DNA of 64,000 nt from assembly GCA_035196065.1 (NCBI GenBank), contig CP136575.1:1455001-1519000 (forward strand), written 5' to 3'. Positions 28,501-37,228 of this stretch are shown here, in pieces. The translations under genes and the position numbers were made by a program. The notes below the pieces were generated by a model that worked only from the letters and a program-made list of their open reading frames with translations, had not been told where the DNA came from and ran no database searches. How positions within the stretch are numbered: the first letter of the stretch is position 1; every line of letters starts with the position of its first letter. The DNA comes from Sphingobium sp. Its GTDB lineage: Bacteria > Pseudomonadota > Alphaproteobacteria > Sphingomonadales > Sphingomonadaceae.

Positions 28501-30114
28501 CGGGTTGGTAACCTGGCTGAAATTCTGGCGGAAAAACTGGCTGATGATGCGCGGCTTATCGGAAATCACCGCCAGCGGAGTATCGTCGCCCATGCTGCCA
28601 ACGGCTTCCTTGGCATCCTCGACCATCGGGCTGAGGATCATTTCCATATCCTCAAGCGTCATGCCTGCCGCAACCTGCCGCCGCGTCAGTTCAGCGCGGG
28701 TCCAGTCAGTCGCTTCATCCTTGCCCTCGGGCAGGTCGGATATGCGGCGGAAACCGCCGACCAGCTTGGCATAATCCTGTTCGGCGGCGGTCCTGTCCTT
28801 CAGTTCATCGTCGCGATAGAGCTTTCCTTCATCCAGGTTGACCGCGATCATCTGGCCGGGGCCAAGCCGCCCTTTTTCGACAATGGTGTTTTCGGGCACC
28901 ACGACCATCCCCGTTTCCGAACCGATGATCAAAAGCCCGTCATTGGTGCGGCTGTAACGCAAGGGGCGCAGTGCGTTGCGATCAACGCCGGCAACTGCCC
29001 AATGGCCGTCGGTCATGGCGAGAGCGGCCGGGCCATCCCATGGCTCCATCACGCTGGCCATATATTCGTACATGGCCTTGTGGTTGGCGGGCAGATTGGG
29101 GTTGGATTGCCAGGCTTCCGGGATCAGCATCAGCTTGGCCGTCGGCGCTTCCTTGCCCGAACGCACCAGCGTTTCGAACACCGCGTCCAATGCGCCAGTA
29201 TCGGATGCGCCGGCAGGGATCACGGGCTTGATATCGTCGCTATGGTCGCCAAATGCGATCGATGCCATTTTGATCTCGTGGCTTTTCATCCAGTTCTGGT
29301 TGCCGCGGATGGTATTGATCTCGCCATTATGGGCCAGCGCGCGGAATGGCTGTGCCAGCCACCATTGCGGGAAAGTGTTGGTTGAATAACGCTGGTGGAA
29401 AATCGCAACGCGGCTTTCAAAGCGTTCGTCCTGCAAGTCAGGGTAAAAGATCGACAGCGATTCCGCGAGGAACAGGCCCTTATAGACGATCGACTGGCAC
29501 GACAGGCTGCAAATATAGAAATCGCGGATTTGCGCAGCGATCACCTTCTTCTCGATCCGGCGACGGATGAGATAGAGGTTCTTTTCAAACTCGGTTGCGT
29601 CGACCGAATCTGGCCCGTCGATGTGTGGCCCGGCAATCATGATCTGCTCGATTTCGGGGCGGGTGCGTTGTGCCTTGTCGCCAATCACCGAGACATCGAC
29701 CGGCACCTGCCGCCAGCCATAGATGGTATAGCCTGCCTCGATGATCTCCGCCTCAACGATCGTCCGGCAGGCCTCTTGCGCGCCCAGATCGGTGCGCGGC
29801 AAAAAGACCATGCCCACCGCCAGCCGGTTTGGCCGCGGCTTGTGCCCGGCGGCAGTGATTGCATCGTCAAAGAAACGTACCGGCAGGTCGACATGCAGGC
29901 CCGCACCGTCGCCGGTCTTGCCATCTGCATCGACTGCGCCGCGGTGCCAAACAGCCTTGAGCGCTTCAATCCCCGCCGCCACCACCCGGCGTGAAGGCTT
30001 GCCATCGGTCGCCGTTACCAGACCCACGCCGCAGGCATCGCCTTCAAATTCGGGGCGATACATTCCTTCACGGGCAAGACGTTCATGTTCGGGAGTGGGG
30101 AGAGGGTAGGTCAT
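25582..30114 (-). CDS. gltB: Glutamate synthase (NADPH) large subunit
   Basis: 1510 aa. A 27-residue propeptide precedes the catalytic N-terminal Cys28 (GDACGVGLV) of the glutamine amidotransferase domain. The central and FMN-binding synthase domains include the 3Fe-4S cysteines in MVRQCHSNTCPVGVC. The C-terminal GXGXG beta-helix is rich in Gly (GNTVLYGATSGKLFAAG). It makes two glutamates from glutamine and 2-oxoglutarate with electrons from GltD. It is the last gene of gltD-DUF2059-gltB, with 15 bp between it and the DUF2059 gene. Confidence 0.97.
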   Translation of the reverse strand: MTYPLPTPEHERLAREGMYRPEFEGDACGVGLVTATDGKPSRRVVAAGIEALKAVWHRGAVDADGKTGDGAGLHVDLPVRFFDDAITAAGHKPRPNRLAVGMVFLPRTDLGAQEACRTIVEAEIIEAGYTIYGWRQVPVDVSVIGDKAQRTRPEIEQIMIAGPHIDGPDSVDATEFEKNLYLIRRRIEKKVIAAQIRDFYICSLSCQSIVYKGLFLAESLSIFYPDLQDERFESRVAIFHQRYSTNTFPQWWLAQPFRALAHNGEINTIRGNQNWMKSHEIKMASIAFGDHSDDIKPVIPAGASDTGALDAVFETLVRSGKEAPTAKLMLIPEAWQSNPNLPANHKAMYEYMASVMEPWDGPAALAMTDGHWAVAGVDRNALRPLRYSRTNDGLLIIGSETGMVVVPENTIVEKGRLGPGQMIAVNLDEGKLYRDDELKDRTAAEQDYAKLVGGFRRISDLPEGKDEATDWTRAELTRRQVAAGMTLEDMEMILSPMVEDAKEAVGSMGDDTPLAVISDKPRIISQFFRQNFSQVTNPPIDSLRERHVMSLKTRFSNLANILDVAGQNSDVLVLDSPVLTNAEWGRLKAAFGKSAAEIDCTYKVAEGQEGLRAAIRRIRDAAEAAVRSGQTELFLTDIGIDEGRVAIPMILAAAAVHTHLVRAGLRSYASVNVRSAECLDTHYFAVLIGVGATTVNAYLAEAAIANRHARGLFGGMAFAQALENYRTAINEGLLKIMSKMGIAVISSYRGGYNFEAVGLSRALVNDFFPGMPNKISGEGYQSLFVNAAERHAEAYDAAVARLPIGGFYKQRKDGEAHAYSAGLMHLLQSSVAKDSYSTYLQFSAGVRELPPVYLRDLMEFNYPKAGVPLDEVEAITEIRKRFVTPGMSLGALSPEAHETLAIAMNRIGAKAVSGEGGEDSKRFKPYENGDNANSVIKQIASGRFGVTAEYLGACEEIEIKVAQGAKPGEGGQLPGFKVTEMIARLRHSTPGVTLISPPPHHDIYSIEDLAQLIYDLKQINPRARVCVKLVSAAGIGTIAAGVAKAHADVILVSGNVGGTGASPLTSIKYAGTPWEMGLSEANQVLTLNGLRHRVKLRTDGGLKTGRDIVIAAILGAEEYGIGTLSLVAMGCIMVRQCHSNTCPVGVCVQDEKLRAKFTGTPEKVINLMTFIAEEVREILAKLGFRSLDEVIGRTELLRQINRGAEHLDDLDLNPILAKVDAPDAARRFHIDGFRNEVPDSLDAQILKDARPVFDRREKMQLTYNVRNTHRAVGTRLSSEITRLYGMKGLADDHVQVRLRGSAGQSLGAFLCQGITLEVFGDANDYVGKGLSGGKIIVRPTVSSNLESQLNSIIGNTVLYGATSGKLFAAGQAGERFAVRNSGATVVVEGAGANACEYMTGGTAVILGETGSNFGAGMTGGMAFILDPDGRFESRANPDSIVWQRLDSVYWEAQLKALVAEHAQATDSPWSNSIIEDWERRRGEFWQVCPKEMLTRLTHPLSDAVQSVAAE

Positions 30115-30129
30115 GTCACGGCCAATCGG

Positions 30130-30807
30130 TCAGAGGCTTTGTTCGTCGCCCGCAGCGTCGGGCTTGGGCAGTGGCGGCAGATGGGCGGTTGCCGCTTCCA
30201 CCTTCTTCATCATTTCGGGCATCGCTTCGATGATTTTGGGCATCTGCCCCATCATCGCCTGCATCATTTCTGGATCAGAAAATGTCGCCATGAAATCCGC
30301 TGCAAAGGCAGAGCCGCTGGGCGTTGCGAAAAAGACTTTCATGTCGGTCAATTGCTGCGCCGAATAGCGGCGGGCATAGACCTTGGCGAGGGCATCGCGC
30401 GCGACGGGCTCCATCTCGTTCATCATCTTGCCCATTTCATCAAACATCACCCGCATGGTGATATCCATCCGTTCCTTGAAATGGGGATCGGATGCAGCGG
30501 CGAGTTCGCCAACGGACTTGCCCTCTTTACCCTCCGCAGCATCGCCACCTGCCGTGCCCATCATGGTCGCTGCATCCATCCCCATCATCTGGTCAATCAT
30601 CGCGGATGCCATCTGCTCGGATACATCCTTCATGATCTTCTGATAGGTGCCGGGCGGGATCAACTGGCCAGCTATGCCCTGTGCCAACGTCAGCCGTGCG
30701 AGATCAACAGGTGCTGCCTCGGTAGCCACCTCTTGCGCGAGAATGGGTGCGGGCAGGGTGATGGTTGCGGTACCTGCGGCCAGCGCAAAAATGCAATTAC
30801 GGATCAT
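30130..30807 (-). CDS. DUF2059 domain exported protein
   Basis: 225 aa with a signal peptide (cleavage about residue 25, PILAQE). It is methionine-rich, with helices of the DUF2059 type (FKERMDITMRVMFDEMGKMMNEM, and ARRYSAQQLTDMKVFFATPSG). DUF2059 proteins have no firmly assigned function. It lies inside the glutamate synthase operon: its ATG overlaps the gltD stop (ATGA) and it ends 15 bp before gltB. Confidence 0.85.
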   Translation of the reverse strand: MIRNCIFALAAGTATITLPAPILAQEVATEAAPVDLARLTLAQGIAGQLIPPGTYQKIMKDVSEQMASAMIDQMMGMDAATMMGTAGGDAAEGKEGKSVGELAAASDPHFKERMDITMRVMFDEMGKMMNEMEPVARDALAKVYARRYSAQQLTDMKVFFATPSGSAFAADFMATFSDPEMMQAMMGQMPKIIEAMPEMMKKVEAATAHLPPLPKPDAAGDEQSL

Positions 30808-32246
30808 GCTGCGGTCCTTTCATGATGCTGGTTCGCCTTCATCCAGCGGTGCATATGTTCGACGACGTCACGGCCGTCCTTGATCGCCCAGACGACGAGG
30901 CTCGCGCCGCGGACAATATCGCCGACAGCAAAAACCCCGGGCAGATTGGTCATGCCGGTGCCATGATCGGCGCGGATCGTGCCCCAGCGGGTGACGTTCA
31001 GATCGGGCGCGCCGAACAGATTGGGCAGATCTTCGGGTTCAAATCCCAGCGCCGTGATCACCATGTCGGCATCGATTATGAAATCGCCTTCCGGATCCTG
31101 TTCCGGGCTGCGGCGGCCGCTGGCGTCGGTCGCGCCAAGGCGCATTTTCGACACATGCATCTTTTCAACCGCGTCTGTGCCGCCAAAGGCTTTGGGTGCG
31201 GACAGCCAGATGAACTCAACGCCTTCTTCCTCGGCATTGGCGACTTCGCGCTGCGATCCCGGCATATTGTCGCGGTCGCGGCGATAAAGGCACTTCACCG
31301 ACTTCGCACCTTGGCGGATCGCGGTGCGTACACAATCCATTGCGGTATCACCGCCGCCGATGACGACAACATGCTTGCCCTCTGCATTCAGCGTGCCGTC
31401 GTCAAATGCGGGGACGGGATCGCCAAAATTTTTGCGGTTTGATGCCGTCAGGTAATCAAGCGCGGCATGGATGCCCGAAAGACCGATGCCTGGCGTCTTG
31501 ATGTCCCGCGCCTTGTAGACCCCGGTGGCGATCAGCACGCTGTCATGGCGGGCGCGCAATTCATCGAGGCTGGCATCGCGGCCGACCTCGAAATGGGTGT
31601 GGAAGATGATGCCCGCTTCTTTGAGCCGTTCGACGCGGCGCATCACCACGTCCTTTTCCAGCTTGAAGCCCGGGATGCCATAAGTGAGGAGGCCCCCGGC
31701 ACGGTCATAACGGTCATAGATATGGACCGCATAGCCGGCGGTGCGCAGATATTCGGCGGCAGTCAGGCCAGCAGGGCCTGCGCCGATAATGCCGACCGAC
31801 ATTCCGTTGGCTCGTCCGATCTCAACCGGTTCGACCCAGCCATTTTCCCAAGCGGTGTCGGTGATATATTTTTCGACGCTGCCGATGGTGACGGCACCAT
31901 GGCCGGAAAATTCGATCACGCAATTGCCTTCGCACAGCCGATCCTGCGGGCAGATGCGACCGCAGATTTCGGGCATAGTGCTGGTCAGGTTCGAAAGCTC
32001 ATAGGCTTCTTTCAAGCGGCCTTCGGCGGTGAGTCGCAGCCAATCGGGGATGTGGTTGCCCAGCGGGCAATGCACCGAACAATAAGGAACGCCGCATTGT
32101 GAACAGCGCGAAGCCTGCTCTGCCGCTTTTTCGGGGGCATAACGGTTGGCGATTTCCTGAAAATCTTCGGCGCGCAAGGTCGCTTCCCGTTTTTCGGGGA
32201 AGGCCTGGCCGGTGCCGACAAATTTGAGCATGCGTTCGTGCGCCAT
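30804..32246 (-). CDS. gltD: Glutamate synthase small subunit
   Basis: 480-aa NADPH-dependent FAD/Fe-S protein. The N-terminal cysteine clusters CSQCGVPYCSVHCPLGNHIPDW and GRICPQDRLCEGNC bind 4Fe-4S centres. The FAD GxGxxG is GIIGAGPAGLTAAEYL and the NADPH site is VVIGGGDTAMDCVRT. It passes electrons to GltB. The ATG at 32246 (MAHERMLK) is preferred to one 30 bases upstream because its N-terminus matches the family. Confidence 0.96.
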   Translation of the reverse strand: MAHERMLKFVGTGQAFPEKREATLRAEDFQEIANRYAPEKAAEQASRCSQCGVPYCSVHCPLGNHIPDWLRLTAEGRLKEAYELSNLTSTMPEICGRICPQDRLCEGNCVIEFSGHGAVTIGSVEKYITDTAWENGWVEPVEIGRANGMSVGIIGAGPAGLTAAEYLRTAGYAVHIYDRYDRAGGLLTYGIPGFKLEKDVVMRRVERLKEAGIIFHTHFEVGRDASLDELRARHDSVLIATGVYKARDIKTPGIGLSGIHAALDYLTASNRKNFGDPVPAFDDGTLNAEGKHVVVIGGGDTAMDCVRTAIRQGAKSVKCLYRRDRDNMPGSQREVANAEEEGVEFIWLSAPKAFGGTDAVEKMHVSKMRLGATDASGRRSPEQDPEGDFIIDADMVITALGFEPEDLPNLFGAPDLNVTRWGTIRADHGTGMTNLPGVFAVGDIVRGASLVVWAIKDGRDVVEHMHRWMKANQHHERTAA

Positions 32247-32409
32247 CGTCTGTTCCCTCAATATAGAGGGACACATAGCGGAGCATCGGAGCTATGTTCA
32301 AGGCCTTTTGGGTAAGATAGGGCAAATATACTGTCCTATTTCAGGCTCTTTGAAGCATCCTTCCTGTGCTGTGTAATTTTATTACGTATTAATAGGTCCG
32401 TTTCGGCCC

Positions 32410-33210
32410 TTACCGCCCCTGCAGCCAGACCAAGGCCGCAATCCCCGCCGCGATTCGGTACCAGGCAAAGGGTCCAAAGCCATAGCGCGTCACCACCGCA
32501 AGGAAGGCCTTCACCACCGCCCAAGCGACAAAGAAGGAAACGACAAAGCCCACCGCAATCAGTTGCAGTTCACCGGCGTTAATCGCGTCGCGATGCTTGT
32601 ACATCTGCAGCACGGTTGCCCCGGTCAGCGTTGGCAGTGCGAGGAAGAAGCTGAATTCGGCGGCCGTTTTGCGATCAACACCCATCGCCATCGCGCCCAA
32701 TATCGTCGCGCCCGAACGCGACACGCCGGGGATCATCGCAAGGCATTGCACCACGCCGACCAGCGCGCTCCTTTGCCAGCTGATTTCGGAAACCCCGCCC
32801 ATATCCTGCGTCTTGGCAAAACGTTCGACAATCAGGATCGCGACCCCGCCGATGATCAGCGCCCAGGCAACGATCACCGCATTTTCCAGCATCATTTCAA
32901 TCGCATCGCCAAGGGCAAGGCCAAGGATCGCGGCAGGAATGAAGGCGAGCAAAAGGTTGCGGGTAAAGGCCACGGACTTGGCATCCCAGCGGAAAAGGCC
33001 GGTGAACACTTCCCAAAAGGTGCGCCAATAGAGCACGACGATCGCAAGAATTGCGCCCGGCTGGATCGCAATGTTGAACAATGCCCAGCGCCCGGCATCA
33101 TAACCCATCAACTCGCTGGCAAGGATTAAATGCCCGGTCGAAGATACCGGCAGAAATTCGGTAATGCCCTCAACAATGCCAAGGATGACCGCGGTCCAAA
33201 ATTCACTCAT
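32410..33210 (-). CDS. uppP: Undecaprenyl-diphosphatase
   Basis: 266-aa integral membrane phosphatase. The signature EGITEFLPVSSTGHLIL lies at residues 14-30 and the second active-site motif is PGVSRSGATI near 155. It dephosphorylates undecaprenyl pyrophosphate to recycle the lipid carrier for peptidoglycan, and overproduction gives bacitracin resistance. Stands alone, minus strand. Confidence 0.96.
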   Translation of the reverse strand: MSEFWTAVILGIVEGITEFLPVSSTGHLILASELMGYDAGRWALFNIAIQPGAILAIVVLYWRTFWEVFTGLFRWDAKSVAFTRNLLLAFIPAAILGLALGDAIEMMLENAVIVAWALIIGGVAILIVERFAKTQDMGGVSEISWQRSALVGVVQCLAMIPGVSRSGATILGAMAMGVDRKTAAEFSFFLALPTLTGATVLQMYKHRDAINAGELQLIAVGFVVSFFVAWAVVKAFLAVVTRYGFGPFAWYRIAAGIAALVWLQGR

Positions 33211-33233
33211 CGGTTTTGCCCCACTCCCTTTTG

Positions 33234-33324
33234 GTCATTCCCGCAAAGGCGGAAATCCATGCTCTGCCCGTTCGGTCTAAACGTTGCAGCAGGCCATGGC
33301 CCCCCGATCAGGTCGGGGGTGACA
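33234..33324. repeat. Intergenic repeat-like sequence with two hairpins
   Basis: Two hairpins: TTCCCGC-AAA-GGCGGAA at about 33238-33254, and CCCCCGA-TCAGG-TCGGGGG near 33301-33319. This TCATTCCCGC..TCGGGGGTGACA pattern is commonly seen between genes of sphingomonads and other alphaproteobacteria (from memory). Only one copy is seen in this window. Confidence 0.5.
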
Positions 33325-33351
33325 GTCTTTGTGTGTCTATAAATGCCTTGA

Positions 33352-34308
33352 TCAAGCCGCAACCGTGCCGCTGAAACGGCCATGCTTGCGATACAGCGTC
33401 AGCCAGTCATGCGCGACCGCGTCCATCGGCGTCGCGACAATGCCAAAACGGTCGAGGCCATTGGCGCCCGACACCACATTATCCTTGGCCAGCATCTTAT
33501 ACTGGTCGGCGGTGATCGGCGCACCCGGCAGCCAGCCTGTGCCAAAGGCCAGCGCTTTGGCCGCCACATCGGGCACGGGAAGGAACAATTTGTTGTCCCG
33601 GCCGGTCGCAGCGGCGATCCAGCGGTTGAGATCGAGCATCGACAGCGTCTGCGGCCCGCCCAGTTCGAGCGTTTGGCCAGCCGCTTGGGCATCACCGCGC
33701 AGCGCCGCGACGACGGCACGGGCCACATCGCCCACAAATACCGGCTGGAATTTCGTATCCGCACCGATCACCGGCACCACCGGCAACAGGCGGATCAGCC
33801 CGGCAAAGCGGTTGATAAACTGGTCTTCACGGCCAAAAACGATCGACGGACGCAGGATGACTGCAGCCGGAAAGGCGGCGCGCACGGCATCTTCGCCCTG
33901 GCCTTTGCTGCGGCCATAGATGCTGTCGCTTTCGCTATCTGCGCCAATGGCAGACATATGGACCAGCGCGGCAAGCCCCGCCCCGCCATTTGCCTTTGCT
34001 GCGCATTGCGCCACAATTTCCGCGCCCACGCGCTGGATGGCATCCATATTGTCGAACGCGCCGACAAGGTTCACCGCCATATCCGCCCCGGCCAGCGCAT
34101 TGGCGACCGTGCCCGGCTTGGTCACATCCGCGGCGCACAGCGATACCTGACCCAAATTGCCCAGCGGCTTCACATGGCCCGCCAGCGTCGGCTTGCGCAC
34201 AGCCACGCGCACCCGCGCGCCCGCATCACACAAGGCCTGCACAACATAGCGGCCGATAAAGCCGCCGCCGCCAAAAACCGTTACCAATTTGCCGTTGAGA
34301 TCGCTCAT
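33352..34308 (-). CDS. Complex I NDUFA9-subunit-like NAD(P)H-binding protein
   Basis: 318 aa, atypical short-chain dehydrogenase. The Rossmann motif VFGGGGFIGRYVVQAL is at the N-terminus, with MSAIGADSESDSIYGRSKGQGE (Tyr/Lys pair) in the middle and RPSIVFGREDQFINRFAGL after it. The group is related to the NDUFA9/39-kDa accessory subunit of respiratory complex I; whether the bacterial protein binds complex I is unproven. Followed on the other side by tRNA-Leu. Confidence 0.87.
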   Translation of the reverse strand: MSDLNGKLVTVFGGGGFIGRYVVQALCDAGARVRVAVRKPTLAGHVKPLGNLGQVSLCAADVTKPGTVANALAGADMAVNLVGAFDNMDAIQRVGAEIVAQCAAKANGGAGLAALVHMSAIGADSESDSIYGRSKGQGEDAVRAAFPAAVILRPSIVFGREDQFINRFAGLIRLLPVVPVIGADTKFQPVFVGDVARAVVAALRGDAQAAGQTLELGGPQTLSMLDLNRWIAAATGRDNKLFLPVPDVAAKALAFGTGWLPGAPITADQYKMLAKDNVVSGANGLDRFGIVATPMDAVAHDWLTLYRKHGRFSGTVAA

Positions 34309-34553
34309 CGAAATGCCCGTTTATGCGTGGGAGAAACTGCCGCGCGCTTTGCACCATCCCCGCGCGCGAGGCAAGAGGGGTGGGAGGGGGAAGGGTGGGC
34401 GAGAGAGGGTGGGGACTCCTGACTGTGAGATGGAACCGCTTCCCGAACGGTCATTGCCAAAAAAGCCGCGCGCGCCCTGTTGACATGCGCGCCCCACCCT
34501 TTAAAGGAGCGCGCCTACCCTAGATGCGGAGCATAAGCGGCCCCGCATCCCGT

Positions 34554-34640
34554 GCCCAGATGGCGGAATTGGTAGACGCACCAGCTTCAGGTGCTGGCGC
34601 TCGCAAGGGCGTGGAGGTTCGAGTCCTCTTCTGGGCACCA
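34554..34640 (+). tRNA. tRNA-Leu (CAG)
   Basis: 87 bases with encoded CCA. The acceptor GCCCAGA pairs with TCTGGGC, the anticodon stem CCAGC/GCTGG encloses loop TTCAGGT (anticodon CAG), there is a long class-II variable arm, and the T loop is GGTTCGAGTCC. Foreign-looking DNA starts immediately after it. Confidence 0.97.
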
Positions 34641-34683
34641 TACAGTCCCTTAACCGGCTGATCTCCAATGATGAAAGTCGCAG

Positions 34684-34709
34684 ACTGGGCCCGAAAGGGC
34701 GCAGTTTTT
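34684..34709 (+). terminator. Likely terminator of tRNA-Leu
   Basis: ACTGGGCCC-GAAA-GGGCGCAGT with one internal G-G mismatch, followed by TTTTT, 44 bp after the tRNA. The stretch 34710-34872 has no gene I can support. Confidence 0.65.
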
Positions 34710-34872
34710 GGTGGTTTTGTCGCGTTGGATGTTGCGCTGGAGACAGCTTCTATGTGCCGCCTTGGCGCATCTAAAATGGCACCAGTCTCCAGTGGCGGTT
34801 TTTCGGCCGCTTTTTGACATCGATAAATTGGAGACGTTAGCGCGAGATTCGCCTCTCTCGCGTTTTGTCGAG

Positions 34873-36741
34873 TTAGCTTATTTGGAACAAAGTTCGCTGC
34901 TCAGCCCAAGAGACCGGGATCGCCGCGGTGCGTAGCTTAGTTGTGGTCAGTGAGCTCGGCTGCTTGCCTGCGAGTATCGCGGTCACAATATCTGGGGCGA
35001 GACAGGATAGCTCGATGAGTTTGGCGAGATGCTTGCTAGACGTGCCTTGCTGTTTGGCGAGTTCTGCCAGCGAGGTATAGGGATGCGCAAGGACGAGCTT
35101 TCGCGCAGCATGAGCCTCGGCAAGCACAGCAATTAGGTTAGTATCGCGTTGCCTTTGCTGAGACAAAGCGACTTGGGCTGAGGGCTTCGGGCCGGCGGGC
35201 CCGGCTAATGCCGTCGAAGGTGGCCCATCACCTTCAATGACCAATCGGATCTGCCGCCCGTGCCGCAGGCGGTTGGCAGCCACACTGAGGATGGTGGGCG
35301 CGGATTGCGGGTTGGCTGGAATGCCGAGAAGTTGCGCAAGACCGTATTGCGATAGTGTAAGCTCTACCCGGTCCTCATGGAGCATAGCCTGTGCGAGTAT
35401 CTGGGTAATGATCTGATGCTTTGCCTGCACAGAGCCATTGCGCAGCGTTGCTGCGGCTACGCTTGCCTTTGCGAGCGCCTGCTGCAAGGCGTGGGCATCA
35501 ATGTCGCTGCTGGCTAGGTATGCGATGTTAGACTGTACGGCAAGATAGGCCGCTAGCCTTTGAGTGACGATCTGCTCCAGATCATGTGCTGAGATCCTAT
35601 AGGCAGGCTGATCTTTGTACAGGTCAGGGCGGGTCACATAATAGCGGTAGCGCAATCTCTTGGTCTGGCCTTTGCTACCGGGCGCACCATCGCCTTGGCC
35701 GTTAGTTGTGCCAGTAACGCTGCTTTTACCCTTGCCCTTATCCTTGCTTGCATGGCTGGGGGTCATGGCCCGACCTTCACTATCGATGAGGATGCCTGTC
35801 AGCAGACTGGGTTGCTGACCCTTAAGCCGTCGCGATGAGCCTGCCGTATTGGCTTTGAGCTTGTCCTGTACCGCCTGCCAGATATCGTCAGTGACGATCG
35901 CATCATGCTCGCCTGGATAGACATCCTGTTTATGGGCGATGTTGCCCTGATAAATGGGGTTAGCAAGCAAGTGATAGAGCATGCCGCGTCGGAAGATACC
36001 GCCACCGCGCTGGGAACCATTGGCTCCAAGTTTAACCTTGGTCTTATACCCCTTGGCATTGAGATAATCGACAAGCTCTACAACTGAGCCCAGTTCCAGA
36101 TAGCGGGCATAGATATGCCGGACGAGATCAGCTTCCGTCTCATTGATCACAAGCCGCCGGTCTTTGACATCATAGCCTAAGGGAAGTGGTCCACCCATCC
36201 ATAGCCCCTTGCGCTTGGAGGCAGCGATCTTGTCCCTGATCCGCTCGCCGGTCACTTCACGTTCGAACTGGGCAAAGGAGAGAAGCATGTTGAGGGTAAG
36301 CCTGCCCATGCTGGTTGTGGTGTTGAACGCCTGTGTGATCGATACAAAGCTTGCCTTGGCCATATCCAAGACATCAACGATTTTGGCAAAGTCAGACAGG
36401 CTTCGGGTCAATCTGTCGATCTTATAGACAAGGATGATATCGACCCTGCCATCTGCCACATCCTCAAGCAGACGCTTAAGGCCAGGGCGTTCCATATTCC
36501 CGCCAGAGAAGCCGCCATCATCATAACGGTCGGATAAGAGATGCCAGCCTTCATGCTTCTGGCTCAATGCATAAGCCGCACAAGCCTCATATTGGGCATC
36601 AAGGCTGTTAAACTCCTGTTCGAGCCCATCCTCTGTCGACTTACGCGTATAGACAGCACAGCGCTTGAAACTCTCAGCCACGGCCTGCAATCCCGAAGAA
36701 CCTGGGGCCTGACCAGCGCGTACCGGTGACGGTTCGCGCAA
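34873..36741 (-). CDS. Large serine recombinase
   Basis: 622 aa. The resolvase domain has the nucleophile Ser35 in AVYTRKSTEDG, then LKRLLEDVADGRVDIILVYKIDRLTR and FAQFEREVTGERIRDK (residues 30-190). A recombinase domain follows (GLWMGGPLPLGYDV...). The C-terminal half is long and coiled-coil-like. It performs site-specific integration or excision of a mobile element. The listed start is TTG and lies inside the preceding DUF2924 gene (68-bp overlap). Recombinase-DUF2924-DUF3489 trios are common on alphaproteobacterial islands. First gene of the accessory region. Confidence 0.9.
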   Translation of the reverse strand: MREPSPVRAGQAPGSSGLQAVAESFKRCAVYTRKSTEDGLEQEFNSLDAQYEACAAYALSQKHEGWHLLSDRYDDGGFSGGNMERPGLKRLLEDVADGRVDIILVYKIDRLTRSLSDFAKIVDVLDMAKASFVSITQAFNTTTSMGRLTLNMLLSFAQFEREVTGERIRDKIAASKRKGLWMGGPLPLGYDVKDRRLVINETEADLVRHIYARYLELGSVVELVDYLNAKGYKTKVKLGANGSQRGGGIFRRGMLYHLLANPIYQGNIAHKQDVYPGEHDAIVTDDIWQAVQDKLKANTAGSSRRLKGQQPSLLTGILIDSEGRAMTPSHASKDKGKGKSSVTGTTNGQGDGAPGSKGQTKRLRYRYYVTRPDLYKDQPAYRISAHDLEQIVTQRLAAYLAVQSNIAYLASSDIDAHALQQALAKASVAAATLRNGSVQAKHQIITQILAQAMLHEDRVELTLSQYGLAQLLGIPANPQSAPTILSVAANRLRHGRQIRLVIEGDGPPSTALAGPAGPKPSAQVALSQQRQRDTNLIAVLAEAHAARKLVLAHPYTSLAELAKQQGTSSKHLAKLIELSCLAPDIVTAILAGKQPSSLTTTKLRTAAIPVSWAEQRTLFQIS

Positions 36742-37228
36742 TCTCGCTCAAGGAGCGATAACGCACATCATTCCAGACAAAGCCATCGCCCACCACATCG
36801 ACGCTGATCGTGCGGCCATTCCACTCACGTACAAGGCGTGTGCCTGTTGCAAGTGTAACTTGGCGTAAAGGAGGGGAGGGCCGGGAGGGGCGCCTTGGAA
36901 CGGGCGGTGACGATGAGAATGTTGGTGATGGATGTGCGCCTGTGGGGCATGCTGAGTGCTTCGATGATGCAGATGGTGAAGATGAACCAACAGCTATGCC
37001 GCTCTCATCCACATAGGCAGCTGCATCCAGCTTGCGCATTGCTGACGCTGAAAGCCCACCATAGGTCTGTTCCTGCACCAACTGTGCGAGCAGGCGCTTG
37101 ACTAGGGGCAGGGGTAGCCGGGGTGCTTCACCAAAGCCAAGAGCGCGCCACTGCTCCAACAGATCAGGCAGGGATAAGTTGGGAATAGCGGTAAGCTGCA
37201 GCCCTATATCTTCATCCGCACCCCTCAC
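36674..37228 (-). CDS. DUF2924 domain protein
   Basis: 184 aa with a GTG start that overlaps the stop of the DUF3489 gene (GTGA). The family pattern is visible: LLEQWRALGFGEAPRLPLP at the N-terminus and, at the C-terminus, LVREWNGRTISVDVVGDGF then YRSLSEIARTVTGTRWSGPRFFG. A Ser/Pro-rich linker (about 85-115) separates them. DUF2924 proteins accompany serine recombinases and are presumed accessory factors; their activity is unknown. Confidence 0.85.
   Translation of the reverse strand: MRGADEDIGLQLTAIPNLSLPDLLEQWRALGFGEAPRLPLPLVKRLLAQLVQEQTYGGLSASAMRKLDAAAYVDESGIAVGSSSPSASSKHSACPTGAHPSPTFSSSPPVPRRPSRPSPPLRQVTLATGTRLVREWNGRTISVDVVGDGFVWNDVRYRSLSEIARTVTGTRWSGPRFFGIAGRG

Noticed and set aside
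28474-29385. Plus-strand open frame of about 300 codons inside gltB
   Set aside because: Fully antisense to the well-conserved GltB; long antisense frames are expected in GC-rich genes.
33382-34422. Plus-strand open frame of about 346 codons over the NDUFA9-like gene
   Set aside because: Antisense to a recognised protein; the composition is His/Arg-rich as expected from a shadow frame.
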